Source of the DNA: Strix aluco
Taxonomy: Eukaryota; Chordata; Aves; Strigiformes; Strigidae
Length of the DNA stretch: 64,000 nucleotides
NCBI RefSeq assembly: GCF_031877795.1
Contig: NC_133948.1
Coordinates: forward strand, 15,020,948-15,084,947
Direction: 5' to 3'
Shown here: one piece after another, positions 10,901 through 20,400 of the stretch
How positions within the stretch are numbered: the stretch's first letter is position 1
How the letters are laid out: each line of letters begins with the position of its first letter
Position numbers and translations under genes: made by a program
The notes under the pieces: generated by a model
The model's input: only the letters and a program-made list of their open reading frames with translations
Told to the model about the DNA's origin: nothing
The model's database searches: none

Positions 10901-13900
10901 CGGGGGGGTGGGGGGGCACAACATCCCCACCACAGGGGTGCAGCCGAGAGGCCGGGAACAAGCCAGATCCCCTCTATACAGCCCCTCTGTGTGCACCTAT
11001 CTATAGGGGCTGGCCCTATAGCCGGGGGTCCGTGCCCCACCGACCGCTTGCCTCTCTGCCGGCAGGTGCGGGAGATCCTGGGCTGCTGCTCCTGCCCCTC
11101 CCAGTTCCCCATGGTCAAGGTCTCCGAGGGGAAGTACAAAGTGGGTGACTCCAGCACGCTCATCTTCGTCCGAGTAAGAGCCACCGCCGTGTCTCTCACC
11201 CCATCGGGACCCCCCACCCCCCTCCTTCCCCAGCTCCTCGGCACAGTGGGGACCTGTCCCGAGGGACTGTGCGGTGGGGTGGGCCCTGAGCTGAATTTAC
11301 TCCCCACAAGCTGCCCCACGTTGGGGACCTGGTGGGGGTCATTTATGGCCAGCACGTGTAGCTCCCCGCCCCCCCCCCCCAGGAGTGGGGTGGCATTTTG
11401 GCCACGTCCTGGGGGACAGGCAGGGCGGGCAGGGTGACGGGCACTGGGCTGTCCGCAGGTGCTGAGGAGCCACGTGATGGTGCGTGTCGGTGGCGGCTGG
11501 GACACACTGGAACATTACCTGGACAAGCACGACCCGTGTCGCTGCTCCTCCCTCTGTGAGTGCCTCCAGGGACACTGGGGCCCAGGGACCCCTCGCCCTT
11601 CACCCCCCACCCCCTGGCCCGTGTCACCCCACCTCACCATGTTTCGCTGCTCCCAGCTCCCTGTGGGGCTCCTTTCCCTGGGGCTGGGCTGCTCGGGGCG
11701 CTGATCCGGCTGAAAGGGGAAAAGAGGCGTGAGGAAAGGTGGGGTTTCAGCCAAATTAATTCCTGGGGTGATTAACCCACAGCCTGGGAAACCCTGGATG
11801 CAAAAGTGTTACAGCGGGTGGGGTGGGTGGCGAGGGATGCCCCTTCCCTGACCTCCTGGCATCTGTTTCCAGCTCACCGCCTGCCCCAGCCCCGCGCCCC
11901 AGGCTTCTCCCCGCAGAAACCAGCTTCCGGCAGCTTCTCCCCTGCGCCCTGCGCCCCCAGCCCCAGCACCCCCCGCCGCCCCCGCGCAGCCGGCCCCGCA
12001 TCGGGCGGGGGGGACAGCAGCCACACCAGGACGGAGCGGGGCAGCCACCAGCTGAAGGGTGTCGGGGACACGGGCATCCCAAAGCCACCGTCCGGTGCCA
12101 AGCAGGAGGGTTTGCCCCCACGGGGGGGCCCGGCCTCCCTGCCCGGCTCTGCCAGCCCTTCGAGGAGCCCCGCTGAGCCGCGGGCAGCCAGCACACACAG
12201 GTAGGACACCCACGGGTGCTGCTTGGGAGGGGTGGGGGGACGAGCACCTGCCGTCACCCTGTGCCAGGGGAAGGAAGCCCAGTCCAGCCCAGCCGGGGAA
12301 CCCCCACCACCCCCATGGCAGTGCCCAGCCCCACAGCAGGCCCCAGCCCCACAGCAAGGCCTCCATCCCATGACAGGGCCCGGACCTACAGCAAGGCCTC
12401 AGCCCCACAGCAGGCCTCAGCCCCACAGCAAGACCTCAGTCCCACGACAGAGCCTGGCCCCACAGCAAGGCCCCAGCCCCACAACAGGCCCCAGCCCCAC
12501 AGCAAGGCCTCAGCCCCACAGCAAGGCCTCAGTCCCATGACAGGGCCCGGCCCTACAGTAAGGCCTCAGCCCCACGGCAGGCCCAGCCCCACAGCAGGCC
12601 TCAGCCCCACAGCAAGGCCCAGGCCCCACTGCAAGGCCTCAGCCTCAGGGCAAGCCCCAGCCCCACGGCAAGGCCTCAGCCCCACAGCAGGGCCCAGCTC
12701 CCGGCAGGCCCCATCCCCACAGCGGGGCGGAGGCCTCCTCCCCTGTGAGGGAGCCGGCCCATCCCCCTGCCCCACGCCACCCGTGCTCGGGCCGTGGGGT
12801 CTCCACAAACCCCCCCCCCGCCCTTCTCCGCCTCTTCCCGCCGCTGCCAGCGCGCAGGCGCAGAGCATGTGGGGGCGGGGGCTGTCGTAGACACGCCCCC
12901 CGATGATTGGCAGGGCGGGCGGGCTGACCCTGGCGGCGCGGGGGGGGCGGAGGGGGTGCAATGGGGGGGCAATGGGCGGACAATGGGGGGCAATGGGGGG
13001 CAGTGGGGGACAATGGGGGGACAATGGAGGGCAATGGGGTGACAATGGGGGGGTGCAGTGGGGCAGTGCATGGGGGGGCAGTGCAGGAGAATGGGGGGCA
13101 ATGGGGAATGGGGGGTTCACTGGAGTGTACAAATGGAGAGGGGCGATGGGGGGGGCGATGGGGGGGGCAGTGAGGTGTGTGCTGCCCCCCTGCCCCCCCC
13201 CGACCCCTCTCCCCGTGCCCCCGCAGGCCCCGCGACCCCGCTCCCGCCCGCTCCCGCCGCTGCTCGGGTGACAGCGACTCCTCGGCCTCCTCTGCGCAGA
13301 GCTGCCCCCCGGGCCCGCGGGACGGGGGCACCCCCCGCCGCCGAGACCCCAGCCGGGGGGTGCCCCCACAGCCTCCCCGCGACACCGGGCCCTCCCCGGG
13401 CGGACGAACGGCCCCGGAGGAGCGCGGCCGCTCGCGGGTGCCCAACGGGCCTGGCCGTGCCCCGCCGCGTGCCCGCAGCCATGGCCGCCCCGGCCCCCAG
13501 CCCCTGCTGCTCATCAGCCGCCGGCAGGACGGGCAGCACTCGTGGGCGCGGGCAGAGACCCCCTCCCGGCCCAGCAGCCCTGCCCGCAGCCGGACCCCCT
13601 CCCGCCCGGCCACCCGCAGCCCCGCGCCCACCCCGCGCCGCTCCTCCCTGGAGGAGGGTGTCGGGGGGCGGCGGGCGGGGGGCCCCGCGGAGGCCCCCCA
13701 TGGCGGTGGGGCCGGCGAGGCCTTGCAGCGGGAGCTGGAGGAGCTGGCGCGGCGGCTGCGGGCCCCGCTGCGGCTGGAGCCCGGCCAGGAGCAGCAGCTC
13801 TTCCGCCGGCTGGAGGAGGAGTTCCTGGCCAACACGCGGATGATGGAGGAGCTGGAGGATGGGGAGGACACCCCCGTGGCCCCCCCACCGCCCCCCAGCA

Positions 13901-14496
13901 CCGCTACCGACTCGGCCTACTGCTCCTCCAGCTCCTCCTCGTCCTCCCTCAACGTCTTCGCCAAGCACGGGCTCCCCGCTGAGGACGGCCGGCGGAGCGG
14001 GAACGGGGTCGGCCCCCCGCCGCCGGCAGCCCCCGACATGGCGGATGCGGGGCGCCGGCCGGCCCTCTCCAGCTCCTCCGACGAGAGCAGCTGCTTCCCG
14101 GCCTCCTGGGACACCCGGGAGCTGCGAGGGGGCCCCGAGTCCGACACTGACTGGGTGCCGGGGGAGGACGAGCTGACGGAGACGGAGGAGACCCCCGCCA
14201 TGGCCGACGGTCCCCCAGGAGTGCTGGGGGTCATCGAGCCGCTGCCTTCCCTCCCCACGCTGCCCCCGCGCCCCTGGGCCAAGCCCCGGCTGGACACGCA
14301 ACCCCACAAGAAGCCCTCCAGGATCCCCACCCCGCGGGGCTACGGGGCAGCCACCCCGCCCCGGCCCCCCGCCGGCAGCCCCAAGCCCGGCGAGCGCAAG
14401 CCCTGGGGGGCTCTGCAGAGCGTCCTCTCCTCCTTCCTGGAGCCCGCCTGGGTCCCGCGGGAGCGCGAGGGGCTGGACGAGGACGCCTGGCCGTGA
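7961..14496 (+). CDS. GAS2L1: GAS2L1, growth-arrest-specific 2-like 1 (GAR22)
   Basis: Actin-microtubule crosslinker of cytoskeleton and centrosome. Coding exons 7961-8605, 11066-11173, 11459-11555, 11873-12200, 13227-14496 join to 815 codons plus TGA. The ATG lies ten bases inside an exon with a clear acceptor, in a good context (ACCATGG). The first coding exon carries the calponin-homology domain (about residues 25-150: [39 protein letters not shown]). Exons two to four complete the GAS2/GAR zinc-binding domain (about 207-285: [54 protein letters not shown]). The last exon encodes a Ser/Pro/Arg-rich tail with [13 protein letters not shown], a conserved [12 protein letters not shown] segment, and an SRIP motif (residues 757-760; 14317-14328), the EB1-binding SxIP type. 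It is longer than human (about 681 aa), mainly in the disordered tail. GAS2L2 is less likely given the tail and synteny. Confidence 0.95.
8676..9160. repeat. Minisatellite in GAS2L1 intron 2
   Basis: About a dozen diverged copies of a unit built on CTATGGCCC, GGGAGGTCC and TCTGTCCACCCAA. Successive GGAGGTCC motifs are spaced alternately about 42-47 and 25-31 bases apart, giving a higher-order period near 72-76 bases. It starts about 70 bases after the splice donor of the CH-domain exon. Confidence 0.85.
12322..12720. repeat. CAGCCCCACAGCAAGGC minisatellite, GAS2L1 intron
   Basis: More than twenty tandem short units (about 15-18 bases) of the form CAGCCCCACAGCAAGGCCT with substitutions and small indels, in the intron between the exons ending at 12200 and starting at 13227. 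Non-coding; it opens frames on both strands by composition. Confidence 0.88.
12957..13175. repeat. CAATGGGGGG minisatellite, GAS2L1 intron
   Basis: Tandem short units of the type (G)CAATGGGGGG or ACAATGGGGGGC, about 10-14 bases each, ending 50 bases before the acceptor of the last GAS2L1 exon. Successive G5-G8 runs on the plus strand, and hence in the pre-mRNA, could form G-quadruplexes (inference from composition). Confidence 0.85.
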
Positions 14497-15300
14497 GACA
14501 CCCAGCTTGGTGGCCACAGGTGGCAGGCAGGATGGGGAGAAGCCCCCAGCACCCCCCGGCCACCCCCGGGGACATCATGGAGCTGCTGCTGGGGATGGCA
14601 CCTGCACGGAGAGGCCCTGGCCGGGCGATGGCCGCGGACCCGGGGTGGCCGGGGAGCTGAGACCCCGTCACTCAGTGACTGTTGGCAGTTGGGGTTGGGC
14701 CCTGCGAGGCACAAAGTGCCCTGGACGCGCCCCGGTGCCGTGGGGAGCAGCTCCACAGGGGGTGGCCGTGGTGTGGCCGGGGTGGTGGTGGCTGGAGCAG
14801 AGCGCCGGGTCCTGGGTGCCTGGGAAAGGGCTGGAGAGCAACTGGCTCTTCTCATCTTGGTCTCTTCTTTTTGCCTCTCCTCATTCTTCTCTCCTTGTTT
14901 TCCTCAGCTTGTCTTCTCCTCTTCTTGGCCTTCTTGTCCTTCTCCTCTTGTCATCATCTTCTCTTCTTGGCCACTTTCTCCTTGTCTTCTCATCTTCTCC
15001 TCTTCTTGACTGCCTTCTCCTCTATTTCTCTTCTTTTTCTCCTCTTCCTCTTCCTCTTCTCTCCACATCTGAGATGAGTCAGGGACGTGCAGCTTGTGGT
15101 CACAACCTGTATTTCAGGGCAGGTGGGAGGGCACTTTTTCCTCTCCAGCACCCGTCAGCCCCCGGCCGGCCGCAGCACTGTCCATTGATGTCCCTAACAT
15201 GGGACAGGGCTCTGCATGGAGCCCCCCTGCCCAGGCCACCGTGGCCCCCACCCCTCTGGCCCCGCATGTCCCCCCAAGCCAGTAAAGACCAACGGAGCTG
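14497..15300 (+). other. GAS2L1: GAS2L1 3' UTR
   Basis: Non-coding sequence after the TGA. An AGTAAA variant poly(A) hexamer at 15281-15286 is the best candidate end; no AATAAA is seen nearby. It contains a long pyrimidine tract, listed separately. The 3' boundary is inferred only. Confidence 0.5.
14845..15066. repeat. CT-rich low-complexity tract in GAS2L1 3' UTR
   Basis: About 220 bases almost entirely of C and T, with recurring TCTTCTC, CTTCTCCT and TTCTTGGCC pieces. The transcript would carry a long polypyrimidine stretch, a potential binding surface for PTB/hnRNP-type proteins (inference). Confidence 0.85.
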
Positions 15301-16358
15301 AACCCGCTGTGTCCAGTCATCTGTCCTGGGGGTGTAAGACCCTCCCCAGAGGTTTGGGACCTGCCGAGGGGGAGTCAGTGGCAAGGAGGAGGGATGTGAG
15401 ACCCCCCCCAAGCCCAAGGGAGGAGGTCTCAGCGGGGGGCAGTGTCCCGGCAGTGGAGGGGAGAGCTGGGGTGAGGGTGAGCCCCAGTGTTCTGAACCCC
15501 ATTGAAGCCATGGGGAGCCCTTGGCTATGTCTGGGACCCCTCCAGGTCCCCAAAGCCCTTGGGGCTACCTGGAGCCAAGAGCCTTCACCTGAGAGCTGTT
15601 GGCCTGGGGTGCCACAGCCACTCTCTGCTGCTGCCCAAGGTGGCCGAGGGCCGGGCAAGTTGGGGGTCACCCTGGGGTCTAGACTTGCTGGTGGTGGCCA
15701 TCCCATTGTGACTTCGGGGTTCCCAAAGTGGGGTGTCCACTGTGGTCCCCAGAAGCCTGCCCTGTGCCTCCCCTGGGAGCAGGGCTGGTGTCCAGCCCCC
15801 CCAGAGTGGTGCTGGTGCCCCATGGGGTGTCCTGGAGCAGTGCCAGTACCCAGCGAGGTGCTTGGTGGGATGTCCCAGAGCAGGGCTCAGTGCTGGTGCT
15901 CATCCTCGCTCAGCACCAGGGCCAGGACTGTCACCCCACAGGGACCAGCTGCAGCCCCTGGGAACCCTGCACTTGTCCCTGACCCCAGGAGGGGCTGGGG
16001 GGCTGGCACCAGGCACCACACACTGGTATGGGGCTGCTGAGACCTTGGGGGAGCCGCCAGAGGCTCAGGCAGGAGCAGAGCACAGGGCCAAGAGCTGCTG
16101 CTCAACCTCCCTCAGGACCATCCTGTCCCTGCGAGGCTCCCAGCCCCGTTTCCCCTGGCCGCAGGCCCAGTGCCGGGCAATTTGCTGCTTCAGGCCTCAC
16201 TGAGCCAAAGGCCATGGCCACCAGCCCCTGACAGGGCTTATCTGCTCCCTGTGAGGGCAGGGCACTGCCCCGAGGAAGCTCACAGCATCCTGCCTCCCTC
16301 GGGCTCCCCTGGGGTACCCCCCCCCCCCCCAACAGCAGCTCCAGGGGCAGATGTCACC
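15301..16358. other. GAS2L1-AP1B1 convergent intergenic gap; nothing recognised
   Basis: Lies between the inferred 3' ends of two convergent genes. In the human order I remember, RASL10A sits here. I looked on both strands for a Ras-like P-loop (GAPGVGKT type), an NKRD motif and an ECSA motif and found none. A run of 12-14 C occurs near 16317-16330. The frames present are low-complexity products of GC-rich sequence. Confidence 0.6.
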
Positions 16359-17455
16359 TTTATTCAACGTTCGCTTAAAACAAGTGAACATACAATATAT
16401 TTATATTTCATATATTAGATATTTCCTGCACCGAACGCTTCTAGTTAGGGGTGACCCATGGCTTTATTTCTGGGGGAAGGGGGGAAAGGAGTAGTGTCAC
16501 CATAGGGGAAGGTGGCATGTCCTCTCCAGCACCCATGGGTGACAGCGGGGAGCAGAGGGAGCCGTGGGGCTGGGGAGGGGGTCGGCTGCCCCAGCCTGGG
16601 GGGCAGAGGGGGGCGAGGGCAGCAGGAGTTGATGCTCAGAACCCTTCCAGCACCACTGCAGGGGCTGGATGGGGCAGGAAAAGCCCTTTTTTTTTTTTTT
16701 TTAAAACTGCCTCAACTTTGAGATCCTTGAGCCCTTCTGGGACCTTTAGAGACCCTCTCCAAAGGGCTGGGGGCTCACCCACGGGTCTCCTGAACCCGGG
16801 GACAGAACAGGAGAGAGGCAGGAGCCAGGGAAGGAAGAAGCCAAAGCTGTGTCCCACTTGCTCTCGGGTGCCCCAGGAGTCCCCAGGGCTCCCGGGGGAG
16901 CTGCAGCAAGAGCCACCCAAGCCCACGACACTTTAGGCCCCAATCAGCACTAAAGAGGCTCAGAGTGATCCCGGGGGGGGCAATTCCCAGAGCTGAGGAG
17001 TGCTGAACCCTTCACCAGACACCACCACAGGCAGACATGAGACCCAGCACCAGGGGGGAGGTGGATATTTGCAGGGTGGGGGGCACGCAGGGGAGGAGGA
17101 GAGCAGCCCCCTACGTGTGGTGGCTCGATAAAAAAAAAAAAAAGCAGTCACAGGGAGCCAGAGGGTGAAAGAGGGCTCTTGACGGGGCAACATCAGCAAG
17201 GAGGACACTGCATCACTCACACACAGATTTCTACAGGGATGCAGGAACTGGCCGGGACGCCCCTGCCCTCCTCCGCTCACCCCAGCCCCGCTGGAGAGGG
17301 GAGCACCGGCTCCGTTTTCAGGGCCCCGGGGCTGGAGGGAGATGCCCAGGGGCTGGTTCCTTGGCAGGATGGAAAGGAGACATGCACACGGGTCCTGCCC
17401 TGCTTCCTCGGGCGGGAAAGGGCGGAGAGGAGGACAAAGGGGCTGTGGCAGCACC
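16359..17455 (-). other. AP1B1: AP1B1 3' UTR
   Basis: Follows the TAA stop (17456-17458) on the minus strand. Two canonical AATAAA hexamers lie on the minus strand, at 16463-16468 and 16359-16364, suggesting tandem poly(A) sites and a 3' UTR of about 1.0-1.1 kb. It includes a T16 run on the plus strand (16687-16702) and an A-rich run near 17130-17142. Confidence 0.75.
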
Positions 17456-20400
17456 TTAGTTCTTCAGGATGGTTTCGTAGGCTTGGTAGACGTACTGGGA
17501 CACCTCTGGCGCTCGGCATTTCAGGGACAACTGCGGGGAGAGAGAAGGAGAGGGGGTCATGGCACCTTGCCCCACACCAGTGGGCCACCAGCCCCAAAGC
17601 ACAGAGCCCTGCATGCTGCAGCATCCCCCCCCACGGGGCAGCCTCAGCTCCTTATTTTCAGCTGGGTAAGATATTAAAAGGCACTGAGCCCCCAAACACC
17701 CTCCCCCAGGCTGCTGGTGCTCCCCCCACCCGGTTGAGGAGCAGAGACATCCACATGCAGCGCAGGCAGGGAGGGCAGGAGGGCAGGCAGATGCACACAC
17801 ACTTCATCTCTTGGGGTTTGATTCACTCCCTGTAGCTTGAGGGTGAACAGTTCCCCCCAAAGCATCTTCCTCTCCTAGGCAGTACGAGCCCCCTTCGGTT
17901 ATTTGCTCAACGATTTAATATTAAACGACTCTGAACTCAATTAGTTCCTCAGCCCGCAGGCGAGTGGGGAGAGCTCAGCACAGGGGTGCTGAGCAGGGAA
18001 TCCTCCAGGATAAGGATTTGCAGCTATTCTCACCCCACGTGAACCCAGGAGGGTGGTGGGAACACCCTGACCTTCCGAAGGGTTCACCTCCAACAAAGCT
18101 CCACTCTCGGCGCTGGCCTTGTGCCAGCCTTGCTGGGAGGGAGAGGCAAGAGGCACCAAAAGACAGGCAGGGCTGGCAGGGCAGCTGGCAGGCAGGTAAG
18201 AACATCAGGGGGAGAAATAACCAGGCAGCAGCCAGAGACAGCCCAAAGCTGGGGTAAAAACCAGTCTGCTAACCTCCAAATCCTGCAACAGCGGGCAGGC
18301 CGGCGAGGGCAGGCAGGCAGCAGGTATGGAGATACAGAGAGGTGAGTCAGGGTGACACAGCTCATCCCAACCCAAAGAAAACAGGCTGCGAGGAAGGTGG
18401 GGAAGGGCACGGGCCGGGGAAAGCAGGACATCGGGACGGCTCATGCCTGACACGAGGACAGACCTGTGCTCCGAGGCTGTTTGCACCTGCAGCTGGGCTG
18501 CCTGGCACACAGGCAGAGAGCCAGGGATGCCCCAAGAAGGGGATGGGGTTGGGGTTTTTATTTTAACGGAGATGTGTGGGTGGGCTGGGACCTCTCTGCT
18601 CCCTTTAGCTGCCACCACGGTGCCTCCCCGGTGTTAGGAGGGCAGCCCAGCAGAGACGGAGTGCTGCTGCAGAGTCCAACTGGCCAGCACAGGCTGTGTC
18701 TCACCCTCCTCGTGCGAGAGGGACACTGGGACTGGCACAGGGGAGGGAGCTGGCACCAACAGCAGCCGGGGGTGGGGGGGTCCCACCACCACCACAGATG
18801 TGCCACAGGACCATCCAGCCCAACCCAAGCTCCGAGGGGAGAGCAGGGAAGGCAGGGCGGGCAGCAGGGTGGGCAGCAGCCTTGGCTTGGAGCCACCACG
18901 GGGCCATCTCGGAGGCAGGGGAAGGGGCGTACCGTGAAGCTGGGATTGCTGGGCTGGATCCTGAGCTCTGCCAGCACCCAGATGCCGTTGGTGAGCTTCA
19001 GGGACTGGTAGAGCATATCTTGGCCCTCCACATTCCTCTTGGCGATGGTGAAGATGTTGCTGCCTTGGAGCTTGCTGCTAACGGCATCTGTGTGGGAGGA
19101 GAGCGCTGCTGCGGGGCCTGCTCGGGGCAGGGCACTGGGCTGACCACCAGCTCCTGCCCCATCTCCTCCTCCTCCTCTCCCTCTCCCCCTCTTTACAATG
19201 CAGCACATCCAAAACCCGCCGTCCCCACACAGTGAGGAGAAGAGCTCTATTCAACCCGTCTCCCAGGTCCTCCCCAGGGAGCCCAGAGCTCAATTCACAA
19301 GCAGAGCCGCCCCGCTTGGCTCCACAAAGGTCAGCTCACTGCTGCCAGCGGGACTGAAAGGACTTGGCTGTCCCCACCCGGGCTTTGCATGTCCTGCTTG
19401 GCACCAGATCTCCTGGAGAAGGGGCTGGGGGAGCCTGGAGGCGCCAAGGAGCCTGGCCCTGGCTCCTGCCCACAGCTGCCTGTGAGCACGGGACCGCTGT
19501 CCTGCCCGCGGGTTGGCTGCTGCGAGGCTGGGCAGCCTCAGGGGTCATGATCCAGTTCAGCTTCTCTGCACCGAGACTGATCCCAGGGTGGGCACAGCAA
19601 CTATCCTGGCATCAGGGACATCCCTGCCGGGCAGAGAGTCTCTGAGGCTGCCAAGTTTCCACAACTAGCCAACAGCAAGTCCTGGAGATACAGGCTGGGC
19701 ACAGGGGGAAGGAGCTCTCATGTCCCCACAGCCTGGGCTGGGCTAACTGGGATGAGCTGGTGACCAGCAGCCAGGGCGAGCTAAGCCAAGTCCTTCTGAA
19801 GGGTTTAGACTCACCTGCGTTGAGAGAACAGTCTTTGATCTGGAACTGGGCCTCGTTCTCATTGGCAATGTCCTTCCAAGTGGCCAGGAACATCTGCCGC
19901 TCTGCAGAGAGGAACGAAACCACCGCAGTGATGAAGTGACGAGATCAGCTGCCCCCCAAAGGAGGTACAACACAGGGGCCACACTGCCACGTCACGGGTG
20001 GCTGAAGGGATCTCACCCTGCGGCACTGCCACCCCCCCCAGCAGCTTCCCAAGACCAGTCTCACTCAGCCACAGGAAAGCTCCCCGCTTTGGGGGGGGGT
20101 CAGCAAGCTACGCTGGCTTGGGGAAGAGGCTGCTCAGTGCCAGAGAAGGCAAAATAAGCAGCAAGTGAAGCTCTCCCTGGTAGGGAGGAGTTAGAAGGTG
20201 GCTCAGGCCACCTCAGGCAGCCACAGCTTGGTCATGCTGGCATGGCAGTGTCCCCACCTGCAACTGCCAGGGGCACCTGGCTCCTCAGGGTCCCTGCTCT
20301 GTCCCCAGGGCTGGCAACACTGCCGGGAGGATTTCAGGGGCCGGGATGGCACCTACAGACTGGTGGCAGAAGTGCACCTTGCAGGAGGCACAGCCACCCA

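Noticed and set aside
12216-12890. 224-codon frame of Pro/Ser/Gln repeats
   Set aside because: It is the translated intronic minisatellite. GAS2L1 splices cleanly from 12200 to 13227 around it.
13117-14517. 466-codon antisense frame over the last GAS2L1 exon
   Set aside because: A GC-rich mirror of a real coding exon, with no recognisable protein features.
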